Assembly: GCF_019175285.1 (NCBI RefSeq)
Contig: NC_056527.1
Location: forward strand, 106,863,746 to 106,927,745
Direction of reading: 5' to 3'
Origin: Sceloporus undulatus
Taxonomy: Eukaryota; Chordata; Lepidosauria; Squamata; Phrynosomatidae
DNA: 64,000 nucleotides
Of this stretch, positions 50,301 through 59,674 are shown in pieces; within the stretch, counting starts at the first letter, position 1, and the number at the start of each line of letters is the position of its first letter. The position numbers and the translations under genes were made by a program. The notes below the pieces were generated by a model. It did not search any database and was not told the origin of the DNA. It saw nothing but the letters and a program-made list of their open reading frames with translations.

Positions 50301-53300
50301 GCACTGAGCCAGGGTAGTTAAAGCAGTCTCAAACTGGATGATCTCTGCAGTGTGTTTTGGCCCAATGTCTTCCTTAGTAGTACAGGAGAGTGGGGTAATG
50401 AGGCTGTCTGAAAAACTGCAAAGTTTTTACTTAAGGTGTGAGTCTAATGTTTGTGTATCTGTGCGTGCTTCTACGAGTGCAGCGGGGGCATGCTTTGTAG
50501 TTTCTGGAAAGCATTGGTTTCTCACTTACAATGTGAACAAATTATTTCTTTTTCTCTGTGTGTGTGTGTGCGTGCGCATGAAACTTAAAGACAGAGGATG
50601 TGAAAAGACCAGTTCTTTCAGAATTGCTTTTTGAAACGGTGGCTTGAGAATGTGGCATGAAAATGTGCTTATTTTGCATGTGTATTGTCACATTTTTCAT
50701 ATGCTTCCTTCCCTCTAAGGAACTCAGAGCTCTATAATGGTGTTCCCCTTTGCCAATTTTATCTTTATACTGTACCCATCCTGTTAGGTACATTAGGGTG
50801 CATGCAAGAAAGAGAGGACGGTAGAGTCACCCAGTGTGGTTGAGTGGGGATTTGAATCTTTCTGGTTGTAGTCTTACCCTCTAATCAATACGCTACATTA
50901 TTCATCACACTGTTTTTCCACAGTAACATATTTAAAGCAAAAAAAAAAATAAAACAAACAAAAAAAATCACATTTTGTAGGACAGCTTCTGAATACAGTA
51001 CTGAAAATTGGATATAGCTCAGGCCCATCACTCCCTCATTGAGACAGCTTTGAAGTCTTGAGAAGTAATTGGCCCAGTACTGTCAGGATTTGTAACCCGA
51101 GGATTGTAGGATTTCTTTAAAATATTTATTTTTCTTGGGCATCTACACCTGCACATGAATCTTTTAAAATTAACTTGGAACTTCCAGTTCTTACCAGTGT
51201 TCAGGAATTATGTGAATGATAGTCCAAACATCTGGACGGCACCAGTTTTCCCATCTCTGGTTTAGTCTACGATAGTTAATTTTTTGGAATTGTGTTAAAA
51301 TTCTTTGAGTTACCCTCCGATGTGGGCTGTTATTTCTGTATTCCACCCTCCCCCCGATAAACAGTTTACTAGCCCACATGTTGCCACAAAGATCCATTGT
51401 TATACAGTTGGCCCTCCTTATCCACAGATTTTTTTATCCACGGATTCAAGCATTCATGGCTTGAAAATATTTTTTAAAAAGTATACATTCCAAATAGCAA
51501 ACTTTGATTTTCCATTTTATATAAGGGGCACCATATTGCTATGCCATTGTATTTAATGGGACTTGAGCATCCACAGATTCTGTTATCCATGGAGGGTCTT
51601 AGAACCAAATCCCAGCAGATAACAAGGACCCACTGTATTTAGTAAAGTGAGTTCTTGACACTCCTGGCTTCCTGCTTGCCATGAATGAATAGGCTAGTTG
51701 CTGTCTAGGAATCTGCTTTAAGTTGCAGTCTTGTTTCGTGGAGGTATGCATGTCTATCCTCTTCAGTGTGTTTGGCTGGACTTTTTGGGATTGTACAGTA
51801 GGGGAAGAATTGGGTTGTCTGGGTTTCAGGCCTTGTGAGGATGCAGAAGTGATAGTTGTTACTTTTAGAATAGGACATTCATGCATAAATGTTTGGTGCT
51901 AGATGAGGGTCATCAGGAAAAAAATGTGTATTTTTAAATAGGCAGACTAGAACCAAATGCCAGTGTTTGTCCTTGTGCTGCTTGAAACAGGCAACTGGAA
52001 AAAACATACTTGCAAATAAGCTTACTCAGGAGGCAGGCCTGCTTGATTGCTGCCTGAATTAGCTAGCACATCACATTGCCTTGTAGAGGGTATACTATAT
52101 GCTGTAATTGCTCCCACTTCTTGTTTCAAGTGGAAAACCTGCAGCAACAGTATTTCTTGTGATGTAATTTTAGGAAATGTGTAGCTCATTAAAGAGGTGC
52201 TAACTTGGTTGGACCAAGACTTAACAAGTGGAACCCGAATTGGGGTGCTGAGAAAGGGATATAGCCTCAGCTTTTGTGTCTATTTTGAGATGTGGTCATA
52301 GGCTGCATTTGCCCTGCTGAAATAATGAACTGTGACACTGCTTGAACTGCCATGGCTCAACGCTATGAAATTCTGGGATTTGTAGTTTTGTGAGCGATTT
52401 ACCCTTCTCTGTCAGAGAGCTCTGGTGCCACGACAAACTACAAATCTCAGGATCCTATATCATCAGCAATGGCTGTTAAAGCAGTGTCAAACTACATTAT
52501 TTCTGCAATACAGATGCAGCCTTATTTAAAACAGAGATGCACCTTCTGCACCAGTGGTGAAGAACCTTTGTTCTGCCAAGGACATTTCCTCAGGGGAGGG
52601 AGGGAATGTGGATACTGGACAGAAATAGGTCTGGTCATTTGTGAAGGGCTTTTAAAATTTAGCCTAGGTCCACATAGGGCCCACACTTTTCTATGTGTAT
52701 TATATAAGTTTCTTTTCCTTCCTCAAGTAAATCTGAACTGAGAATAATTTCATTCTGTACTAGTAAATATGTTTAAAATCAGGCCTTCTCTCATTCTGCC
52801 CCTTCAGAAAAAGCTATCACAGATTTTTGATTGCTCCAGGGAGATGTTGTTTCAGCTGAGTGTCATAATCTCCTTCCTCCCATCTCTCTCCTTCAGAATT
52901 CCAATGTAGAAAATTTGCCTCCCCACGTGATCCGGCTGGTTTACAAAGAAGTCTCCACTCTCACCTCAGACCCACCTGAAGGCATCAAGGTCTTCCCCAA
53001 TGAGGAGGATATAACTGATGTTCAGGTCACCATTGAAGGACCAGGTGAGAAGGGGAAAGGGGAAAACATACTAAACATGCCAGAGGTTTAGTAGTTACAG
53101 GTGTAGTGCAATAGGTGAGGGCTCTGCTTTGGGGTTAGTGAGAAAATAAAAATCATGCCAGATAGCATTACAAGGCATAACTAAATTAACAAAAGCGCTG
53201 TACAGATGGGCCCTATGGGGCGCCGTCGTTACGTGCGAGGGCCGGCGCTTCCAGACACGACTTGCCCTTTGCATGTGACGAGGGGGTACGGTACATACGG

Positions 53301-56300
53301 GCGCCGCCATTTTGACGTGATGGATGTATAGTGTCCGCATGTCCCAGCGCCTTTGTGACGCCGCAAGTGTTCCATTGGCGCCTTGCGGCGTCACAAAGGC
53401 ATCACAAGAAAACCCGCTTTTTGCGGGTTCTTTTTGTTCCGTGATGGAGCCGCGCGGTTTGTTCACTGCGGCTCCCTCGCGGAGCAATCCAGGGCAGCGT
53501 GAAAATATAGTAAAAATGCCCCTCACAATATTTGGGGCCAAACAATTTTGTTTGTTGGCAGAGTGTGTGAATTGCGGGAATCCTGGTGGGCTAATGCATC
53601 CCCCTACCTTCCCATAGTTGCCCACCCCTAATCTAAACATGTGGGAAAAGATAGCAACATTTAAGATCTTGAACCACAGTCCAAACCGTGCTGCTCCTTG
53701 TTGGGAGATATGCAAGGAAGGGAACAACCCTACCCTACAATCATTCTTCTCCTTTCAGAGGGTACTCCATACTCTGGTGGCCTTTTTCGCATGAAGCTGA
53801 TTCTTGGTAAAGACTTCCCAGCTAGCCCCCCAAAGGGCTATTTCCTGACCAAAATCTTCCACCCCAATGTGGGTGCCAATGGCGAGATCTGTGTCAATGT
53901 CCTCAAGAAGGACTGGAAAGCGGAACTGGGCATCCGACATGTCCTGCTGGTGAGTAGTAGTTTTAACTGGGCAGAGTCCCCAAATAGCATGTTTGAGGCC
54001 CAAATGAGATTGTCACATACCATGGCTACTGTCCGTGGGAAGCTGCCTTATTGGAAAATCTAAGCATTTCTTTAGGGCATGCTACTCTGGTGGCTGGTGG
54101 CTGTCCAGCTTCTCAGGCAGGAGTCTTTCTATCCCTTGCTACCTGAGATCTTTTACTGGGGATGCCAGAATTTAACTGAGACCTGCATGCTAAATATGTA
54201 CTTGGCTAGTGAATTATGGTATATTTTAATTCTGATCCTTAATTCTGTGTCTCTTGGCACACTGCTGAACCACTTCTACCTGCTTCTTTTTATACAGTTA
54301 GCCCTCCTTATCCATGGATTTTTTATCTATGGATTGAACCATCCATGGTTTGAAAATGCTGAAAATGTATAAATTCCAAAAAGCAAACCTTGAATTTGCT
54401 TCTTTATATAAGGTATTTACTGTGCCATTGTATTTAATGGGACTTGAGCATCCACAGATTTTGTTATCCACGGGGGTCCTGGAATGAGCCCCCAGCAGAT
54501 ACCAAGGAACCACTGTATTTAAAACTTTGTTTCTAGTGATGTTTCCAGAGTGGCTAACAAAGCGCCCCCCCCCCCCCCCCCCCCCCCCCCCCCCATACAA
54601 AACATCATCGTCAAAATTTGATGGAATTGCCTTTTATCTTTTTTTCAGCTGACACCTTTTGCTTAGCATTCTGGGTTTTTAAAAGTATGAGCTAATGAAA
54701 ATGTGTAGAAAACTGTATGTTCAAAAAAGCAAAATAAAGAAGATTAATTGCTTTTAAAATTTATAACTAGTCATAAGAAAAAGAATTATAATGCACTGGT
54801 GCCATTAAAAAAATAGGAAGAAAAAAGCTATTAAAGCTAAGGTGCTGATTGTACAAATAGAAACCATGCAAAATAATGAGAATTAGGTGTAACAATTTGA
54901 GCTGCAGACTTCATTTACTTCATTGAGAACAATAAATGTATCCAAAGGTTTAAGTAGCCCCTAACTTAACCACGTTTAGGGCTGTCCAATTTCAGTACTA
55001 GGCAGAATGATGAGACATGCATTTGATGCAAGGAGTAATGGAGAGTGAACAGTATCATATATAGGAGGGAGCAGTAACTTGGAAGAAAAACATCTTTAAA
55101 TTAAATCATAAGTTTTAATTTAGGAGAAGGTAGCCTTAAATACCATTGAGTGTCACATGCCATTGGGATCTTTGTTATGACCATGCATTGGGTGGGGGTT
55201 TAAACCAATACTGAGTGGACTAAAGATGAGCAGGAGTACCCTTTCTAACTTTTCTCTCTCTCATATATTTTTCTCCTTTTTTCTCACAAGACTTTTTCTC
55301 AACTTTCAGGGACACATCAGAATCAACATCAAACTGGTATATGTCTGAGCAATTAACTTACACTCACTAAACTATAGTTTTGCCAACTGATCCTACCACT
55401 TAATCTTTACTTAGTAGATCAGTTGGTGAAATCATTTGTAGTTGAATGAGCATGCCTTCATTTTAGTGACTTTCTGGGGTGTTCCTAACAATTGGGAACA
55501 AAAAAAGAAGACTGAAAATTGCCTTTTCTTTTGGTTTCTTTTAAAAAGGAAATCATTTTTTATGCTCTTAAATTGAAACCTTCGAAGTCTTGGTAATACA
55601 CGAAAATGCTTACATTTAATTGATCAGTCAAAAACCAAATGAATAAAAATCCATAATATTGAATTAACTATTGAGAAGTTACATAGCAGACAAGAAAGTT
55701 AGCTCCCTTTTCATTTTTCTTGCATCTCTGTGCAGCTATAGTCCCATCCTGTCTTGCCTGCTTTTCCTCCTCTTATGGGCATCAAGCTAGGTAAAAATTG
55801 AATGCTTCAGTAGGAAGTTGGAATGGGGCTGTTGTGTTTGGGGAAACCTATCTCAAGAAGCTCACCTTTGACCTGTGTTCAGACCCCAGGTCAGCCAAGG
55901 GCACTAAAGCAGACTCAGGTGTACAGATGACAGTACCACTGCAAATGCCTATACAGTGGGGCCTCGGGTTACGAAATTAATTCGTTCCGCGGCCGCTTTC
56001 GTAACCCAAAAAGCCTTCGTAAGCCGAAATGCCATAGGCGCTAATGGGGAAAAGCCGCGGTTCCGTTTAAAATAGCGCCGAAGTTTTTTCGTAACCCGAA
56101 AAAACCTTCGTAACCCGGAACAATTATTTTCTATTAGATTTTTTCGTATCCCGAAAATTTCGTAACCTGGGTAATTCGTATCCCGAGGTACCACTGTACC
56201 ATCTTGAGAACATATCTTGTGTGTAGGGTTGCTTATTTGGAAGGCATCCTGGTGGGAAGCTTGCACATTAGGAAGGTGGTTGGTGGCTTCCTCCACTCTT

Positions 56301-57352
56301 TTATCTGCTTCACTACTATTAACAGTGTGCGAGACCCAAGTCCTACGCTCAAAGCACTACACCACATTGGCTGTTGGCACATTAGAGCCTTTTATATGGA
56401 CCTTTCCCTCATCAGAGTAATGTGTATATTCTGATAGTATAACAGGTCTGCTTAATCTAAATCTGATATTAAACTGGCAACAAAAGCCTTTGGGTGCTGA
56501 AATTCTGGCTTCTTTTTCCTTTAGTGAATCATTTGTTTCTCTGTTTTGAAGAATTGTCTCCCTTCTTTTTTTATTAAATATCTGAAACACTATGCTAGAA
56601 GAATCCTAGGAACTGACCTGCAATCCTTGGTCCTCTTGCAGTGACACAGGCTAGTGTATCGTTCCCCCTCCCTTCAGTAGTTCTATAGCAGTGATGGTGA
56701 GCCTTTTAGAAACTGAGTGCCCAATCTCAAAAGTGTTCTTGCACCAGGTGTTACCCAGTGCCAGGGGGGTGGGACTTCTGCCTTCTGGGGTTGGGATGTC
56801 CAGGTTGGGACTTCGCCAGAGACAGCTGAAGGCCCAGGAGGGCAGGGAAGAGGATGAACAGGGGGAGATTTCTTTCTGGGAGGGAAGAAGAACCAGCAAA
56901 CTTGGGAAGAGATGATGTTCTTGGAAAGAAATAGGTATAGCTTTCCATTGACCTTTGTTCTACCTAGAGAGGCCAGAGTAGTTTCCCTCTTCCATCTAGC
57001 GTCCTGTCTGATGTTTCTCTCCTTGATTTTAATTCTGTCAACCTCATTCTTCCTGCTCCAGACCATCAAGTGTTTGCTCATCCACCCCAATCCGGAATCA
57101 GCTCTGAACGAGGAAGCAGGGCGCCTCCTGCTGGAGAACTATGAGGAATATGCTTCCCGGGCCCGTCTCCTGACAGAGATCCATGCCCAGCCTTCGTCTG
57201 GACTGCGTACCAAGGACCCAGCTGAGCCTTGCTCCTCTTCGGCTGGTGCCTCTGGGGATGGTCCCATGGCTAAGAAACACGCAGGTGACAGGGACAAGAA
57301 ATTGGCTTCCAAGAAGAAGACTGACAAGAAACGAGCTCTCCGGCGGCTTTAG
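44344..57352 (+). CDS. UBE2S: Ubiquitin-conjugating enzyme E2 S, four exons, 210 aa
   Basis: Join 44344-44346, 52897-53044, 53759-53949, 57062-57352. UBE2S is the E2 that elongates K11-linked ubiquitin chains on substrates of the anaphase-promoting complex. Seen in the sequence: N-terminus [23 protein letters not shown] fold about 14-157; HPN motif at 85-87; catalytic Cys95 in [26 protein letters not shown] before it; conserved [20 protein letters not shown]; and a lysine-rich C-terminal extension ending in KKRALRRL, the tail that docks on the APC/C. Cys95 has the same number as in human UBE2S. Human UBE2S is about 222 residues (memory); the shortfall is in the low-complexity linker at 155-182. 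Identity is very secure. The start exon is supported by CACAATG|GTGAGT inside the CpG island and the in-phase join to AATTCC. Confidence 0.96.
44490..44814 (+). mobile_element. pogo/Tigger-like MITE, long type
   Basis: ACTCACCCTCCATATTTGAG at the left, ATATGGAGGGACAAGTG at the right; inside TCTCTCTAGGAATGTCTAGG / CAGTTCTATGGTCAGTGG and CACGGGGGTCCGGTGCCCCT. The outer bases are worn. It starts 144 bases after the UBE2S start exon. Confidence 0.75.
44957..45473 (+). mobile_element. pogo/Tigger-like MITE, long type, with nested hAT
   Basis: TA on both sides; CGGTTGGCCCTCCACCTTTG at the left and TTGTGGAGGGACCACTG at the right. It is interrupted at 45080-45277 by a hAT MITE, so the pogo-like copy is the older of the two. 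Confidence 0.85.
45080..45277 (+). mobile_element. hAT MITE, 198 bp, with 8-bp target duplication
   Basis: CAGTGATGGTGAACC at the left, GGTTCGCCATTGCTG at the right. ACCTAGGA is present exactly at 45072-45079 and 45278-45285, the 8-bp duplication diagnostic of hAT insertion. Confidence 0.93.
45689..45904. mobile_element. Palindromic MITE, GGTCCAAAAC subfamily
   Basis: GGTCCAAAACCCGCTGCAG at the left, CTGCAGTGTTTTGGATC at the right. TTA duplicated outside (45686-45688, 45905-45907). The axis is near GACACCAGAACTCTGGCAGA. Confidence 0.9.
45945..46255 (-). mobile_element. BovB LINE 3' end
   Basis: Minus-strand reading gives [20 protein letters not shown], then [10 protein letters not shown], the BovB C-terminus, followed by the 3' end. 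Frame changes after TDSIKEV. Independent of, and better preserved than, the copy at 8768. Confidence 0.8.
46292..46627 (+). mobile_element. pogo/Tigger-like MITE, long type
   Basis: TACAGTGGGCCCTCCGCATT at the left after TA; ATGTGGAGGGCCCACC at the right; same internal blocks as 44490 and 48591. Confidence 0.85.
46705..46855 (-). mobile_element. Sauria-type SINE head, antisense
   Basis: TTTGCCATTGCTTTTCCGTT, GAGCATGTGACATGTCCACG and AACATTCAAACTATTATGCA are the complement of the tRNA-like head and body start. The tail is missing. Confidence 0.6.
46878..47108 (+). mobile_element. 5S rRNA-derived SINE
   Basis: CATCTAATCTCGGAAGCTCA and CCCTGGTTAGTACTTGGATG (5S head), then the body, ending GTCGAAAGGCAACTTGAAGG and CACATACACACA. 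Full length. Confidence 0.85.
47425..47640 (-). mobile_element. Penelope-like end, arm 1 of an inverted pair
   Basis: TTGGGCCAGCTCCAAAGCAT and GCTTCACTGACTGCTTCATC are the complement of the Penelope-like signature. The match with 48222-48405 (opposite orientation) extends through CACTTCATTGAAACT and ACATTCTTCTTTTTG. Confidence 0.65.
47690..47845 (+). mobile_element. Penelope-like end
   Basis: GCCTGATGAAGAAGCCAGTG, AAGCTTCAAAAGCTTGCATG, CTTTGGAGTTGGCCCAATAA. Broken off by the SINE that follows at 47846. Confidence 0.65.
47846..48062 (-). mobile_element. 5S rRNA-derived SINE, antisense
   Basis: Plus strand reads GAGTTATGGTGATCCTATGA (tail side), CAGCACCTGATATTCATTGG and CACCTGCTTAGCTTCTGGGA (5S head, complement). 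Inserted between Penelope-like pieces. Confidence 0.8.
48222..48405 (+). mobile_element. Penelope-like end, arm 2 of an inverted pair
   Basis: GAAGAAGTCAGTGAAGTTTC, CTATGCTTTGGAGTTGGCCC, GCTGCATGGCCAACATAGCT, then CAATGAAGTGTTTTT. About 85% identical by eye to the complement of 47425-47640. Confidence 0.65.
48591..48908 (+). mobile_element. pogo/Tigger-like MITE, long type, complete
   Basis: TA both sides; CAGTCATCCCTCCATATTG at the left, AATATAGAGGGACAACTG at the right. The middle holds internal inverted blocks around GTGCAACTCTGTGGTCAA and TTGACCACAGAGTTGCAC. Confidence 0.88.
48923..49141. mobile_element. Palindromic MITE, GGTCCAAAAC subfamily
   Basis: GGTCCAAAACACACTGCAG and CTGCACTGTGTTTTAGACC; axis near CCAGAGCTCTCTGACAG. 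Lies 14 bases after the pogo-like MITE. Confidence 0.88.
50142..50363. mobile_element. Palindromic MITE, GGTCCAAAAC subfamily
   Basis: GGTCCAAAACACACTGCAG and CTGCAGTGTGTTTTGGCCC; AAT duplicated outside both ends. Confidence 0.9.
51405..51635 (+). mobile_element. pogo/Tigger-like MITE, short type
   Basis: TA both sides; CAGTTGGCCCTCCTTATCC at the left, AACAAGGACCCACTG at the right; TTATATAAGGGGCACCATAT and GGGACTTGAGCATCCACAG inside. Confidence 0.88.
52301..52521. mobile_element. Palindromic MITE, GGCTGCATC subfamily
   Basis: GGCTGCATTTGCCCTGCTG and CTGCAATACAGATGCAGCC; axis near CTGTCAGAGAGCTCTGG. Flanks ATA/TTA, one mismatch in the target duplication. Confidence 0.85.
52897..53044 (+). 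CDS. UBE2S: UBE2S coding exon 2
   Basis: The acceptor is CTCTCTCCTTCAG and the donor is CCAG|GTGAGA. It encodes residues 2-50 ([20 protein letters not shown] to VTIEGP) and the first base of E51. The frame upstream of 52897 is intron. Confidence 0.96.
53195..53525. mobile_element. CpG-rich element with strong internal hairpin
   Basis: Starts GCGCTGTACAGATGGGCC. It contains GCGCCTTTGTGACGCCGCAA (53347-53366), mirrored as TTGCGGCGTCACAAAGGCAT (53383-53402), a small hairpin AACCCGCTTTTTGCGGGTT, and GAGCCGCGCGG...CTGCGGCTCCCTCGCGG. No matching right terminus is seen, so it may be truncated. Non-autonomous DNA transposon is the likely class; family unknown. Confidence 0.6.
53560..53626 (-). repeat. 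Interspersed repeat end (partner of 12093-12165)
   Basis: CCTGGTGGGCTAATGCATCC, then CCCTACCTTCCCATAGTTGC and CCACCCCTAAT; complement of the 12 kb copy. Confidence 0.5.
53759..53949 (+). CDS. UBE2S: UBE2S coding exon 3 with the active-site cysteine
   Basis: The acceptor is CTCCTTTCAG and the donor is CTG|GTGAGT. It completes E51 and encodes residues 52-114: [12 protein letters not shown], the HPN motif and catalytic Cys95, ending GIRHVLL. The phase at the 3' end is zero. Confidence 0.96.
54295..54515 (+). mobile_element. pogo/Tigger-like MITE, short type
   Basis: TA both sides; CAGTTAGCCCTCCTTATCC at the left, CCAAGGAACCACTG at the right. Same orientation as 51405. Confidence 0.88.
54565..54594. 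repeat. Poly-C run, 30 bases
   Basis: Thirty consecutive C. The true length in the genome may differ, since such runs are hard to sequence. Confidence 0.85.
55954..56196 (+). mobile_element. pogo/Tigger-like MITE, young CpG-rich type
   Basis: TA both sides; CAGTGGGGCCTCGGGTTACG at the left, TATCCCGAGGTACCACTG at the right. Repeated inner motif TTCGTAACCC/TTCGTAAGCC at least six times, with CpGs largely intact. Confidence 0.9.
56689..56760 (+). mobile_element. hAT MITE left end only
   Basis: CAGTGATGGTGAGCCTTTTA then GAGTGCCCA: same family as the nested element at 45080. The right end is not present. Confidence 0.65.
57062..57352 (+). CDS. UBE2S: UBE2S coding exon 4 and stop
   Basis: The acceptor is CTGCTCCAG. 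It encodes residues 115-210, from [10 protein letters not shown] through the last UBC helices ([20 protein letters not shown]), a Ser/Gly/Pro linker and the K-rich tail, with TAG at 57350-57352. The longer open frame to the left is intron read-through. Confidence 0.96.
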   Translation, partial: TIKCLLIHPNPESALNEEAGRLLLENYEEYASRARLLTEIHAQPSSGLRTKDPAEPCSSSAGASGDGPMAKKHAGDRDKKLASKKKTDKKRALRRL

Positions 57353-57575
57353 GGAATGGGGGGTGGGGTGGGGTCTGGCACACAGGGTGGGTGGTGGGCA
57401 TTGAGGTTCCACAGTACATTCTCAGTTTCTCCTTGTTTTCCTCTCCCACTTTCACTCTGAGACTGCAGTCCAACTCTGTCTCACATTTGTCAGATTTTTC
57501 TTCTTTTCAGTCGTTAAGTTATTTAAATTATAAAAGCAGAAAAATCTATTAAATGCCTTTTTTGTTTTTGTTTTT
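57353..57575 (+). terminator. UBE2S: UBE2S 3' UTR and polyadenylation signal
   Basis: About 200 bases after the stop, ATTAAA (57548-57553) is followed by a T/GT-rich stretch (TTTTTTGTTTTTGTTTTT), a good cleavage signal with the common variant hexamer. Confidence 0.65.
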
Positions 57576-59458
57576 ACAAAGGAAGGCTCTAGACGTATGT
57601 TTGTGCCATTATCTAAACCTGTGGCGGGGACCTCATTGAGAAAACTTTGCTTTTAAACGAAACGTCAGAGCAGGAAGGGAGCAGATAGCATCTTCCCCCT
57701 TCAAATAAGAGTTTAAAGAGTTTGTGCTGCTGTGGGGTTGATGGGGAGCATGTTGAAGAGGGAATTTGATGGAGTTCAACCACTGTGAGGAACAACTGAA
57801 GAGAGATTATGAGTTTGCCATTATTCTCTGAAATTGGTTGATTATGTGGGACAGAGAAAATGGTTCTTGATGTAATACCTTTCCAGACAATTCTTTGCTA
57901 CAAGATGTGCTAGTGGCTGCTTGCTTAGATGAATTTTAAGAGGGGTGAGACAAGTTCGTGGGGGACGGAGTTCCTGTGTCTTAACCATGCAAACTGAATG
58001 AGAGCACTCATGTTTTTGAGTAAGGATACAATCACTTAGATGGTTGGGATCAGATTCCCCACCACCATTGATTTCCCTTAGTGGCTGATGTTGTCAGTGG
58101 CATAACCACATCCAGGGGCTAAATCATTGGTTGGAAGCTTCTTCAAACTGGAACCTGCCTTCTCTCCTTTCCTGTCTTCCTTGGCTACTGAAGGAATTGA
58201 AGAGCACTTGGTGTTTCTGGAACTAACTAAATCTTGACCTCAGGACGGGACAGGTCTTTTCAGCTGAGCGTATCCAGTTTTGGTCCTCCCTTGCCCTTCA
58301 TTGCTTGGGTAATATGCTAGACCAAATGAGGGATGGTCACTGTTATGCCCTGCTTGTGGCCTTTCCTGGGCATAATTTTGGGTACTTTGGAGCATGTTTT
58401 GATGAAATCCCTGCTGGAAGCTCCTGAAGCTATTGAGAAGAACAGATTAACCTCAATCTCAATTCTGTTGAAAATCATATATTTAAAATTCAATGTCTTA
58501 TCACCACAAGGGTGGCTGAACCTGTTCCAGATCATCTCCTAGTAGGCTGGCATCTTTATGTGGATAAAGGCATAGACCTGGTGGGACTTTAGAGAGATGA
58601 GGGACATAACAAAAATTAGCTTTCAAGGAAGTGATTAACTCAGAGTGGGAACTTGCTCTCTTGCAATGTATGCCCACACGAAAGTATTTCTGTATAACAG
58701 AAATGTCAAGACAGCTTAGGTTAGTAATAGCAAACTGTTCTCATGCAGTCTGGGGCAGCTTGCATCTTTTCTATGCCTCACCTGACCAGAATTGTACAAC
58801 ATGCCAACTGCATGATGTAGTCAAGAATGGATTTATTATGCATCCTACTTCTGATGTGAGACATGCAGCTAAGAGACTGTTCATTTGACAGGCCTAATAT
58901 TTAGTGTATCTACATTTTATTGTATACTAATGTGTGCGTGCAGTTATGGACTGTACCATATTTGTATGTTCTCCCTTGCATGCACAGCCTTGAGTACTCT
59001 TATTTGCCCAAAAAACCAAGATATAAATTTAATACGTGAATGAGAATAACCACCTATCCTTTCTCCAACTGCCACTATAGGGCAGTTCAAGACTATTGCC
59101 CTCAGGGGAAGGATGGTGTGGCTTTTAAAGGATTTTTCTCCCTTACATAGTTTTTCTTTACCAATTTATTATATAACTTTGTTGATGCTTATTTTAAATA
59201 TTTTTATGTAAACATCTTAAGGTTCACCTGAAAAGCAATATATAAATACATGAAATAAATATTTTGAATATTCTGCTTTTCTGAAAGAAATTATGTGGAT
59301 TGATGTACAATTTTATTTAAAAAAATTAAAATATAGTCCAGTATCCATTCAGCAATTTAAAATGCAACAAATAGGGTAAAAACAATATAATTTCATAAAG
59401 AGGGAGCTCTAAAACCATTAAAAGCAGTGGATTAAAAAGTGGTTCACTAAAATCCCAT
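57576..59458. other. Intergenic after UBE2S
   Basis: No exon or clear repeat. 58970-59040 and 59220-59260 look like A-rich LINE tails (AAGATATAAATTTAATACG and AAGCAATATATAAATACATG). Confidence 0.4.
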
Positions 59459-59640
59459 TGAGGCAGAACAACAGAACCTTGTAGCACCTTCAAGATGAGC
59501 AAGTTTCATTTTGTAGAAGCTCTTGGGGCTGCAGCCCATTTCATCAGATAACATCTGCTTGAAGTGGGTTATGATGCACAAAAAACTTTGCCAAATAAAA
59601 GTAGTTCTTTTGATCATGAAGGGGACCTGGTGGATCTCCA
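59459..59640. mobile_element. Penelope-like element end
   Basis: CAGAACCTTGTAGCACCTTC, then AGCCCATTTCATCAGATAAC with the flanking CTTCTACAAAATG-type motif in complement. A family different from the 47-48 kb copies. Confidence 0.5.
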
Positions 59641-59674
59641 AATGAAAGGCATATTACAGTATCTGTACTACTAC

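Larger units (their letters stand above)
44347..52896 (+). other. UBE2S: UBE2S intron 1
   Basis: 8.5 kb, largely made of repeats: four long pogo-like MITEs (44490, 44957, 46292, 48591) and a shorter one (51405), four palindromic MITEs (45689, 48923, 50142, 52301), BovB (45945), SINEs (46705, 46878, 47846) and Penelope-like pieces. 49142-50141 has only a partial pogo-like tail near 49510-49590. In 50364-51404 I see a short GT run and an A-rich run (50940-50970). Confidence 0.75.
53045..53758 (+). other. UBE2S: UBE2S intron 2
   Basis: 0.7 kb, mostly filled by a CpG-rich element (53195-53525) and the end of another interspersed repeat (53560-53626) that also occurs, in opposite orientation, at 12093-12165. 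Confidence 0.75.
53950..57061 (+). other. UBE2S: UBE2S intron 3
   Basis: 3.1 kb. It contains pogo-like MITEs at 54295-54515 and 55954-56196, a 30-base C run (54565-54594) and the left end of a hAT MITE (56689-56760). 54595-55953 is AT-rich with nothing recognised. Confidence 0.7.

Noticed and set aside
53410-53435. Hairpin followed by a T run resembling a bacterial rho-independent terminator
   Set aside because: Eukaryotic intron context; the hairpin is part of the CpG-rich transposon.
53095-53727. 210-codon open frame on the minus strand in UBE2S intron 2
   Set aside because: It runs through a CpG-rich transposon and a second repeat; no domain, no splice logic and no composition typical of a gene.
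51405-54515. Repeat-driven circular RNA of UBE2S exons 2-3
   Set aside because: The matching MITEs at 51405 and 54295 are in the same orientation, so they cannot pair across the exons as inverted copies.
56912-57061. Longer open frame leading into UBE2S exon 4
   Set aside because: The acceptor CTGCTCCAG at 57061 and the known UBE2S sequence place the exon start at 57062; the left part is intron.
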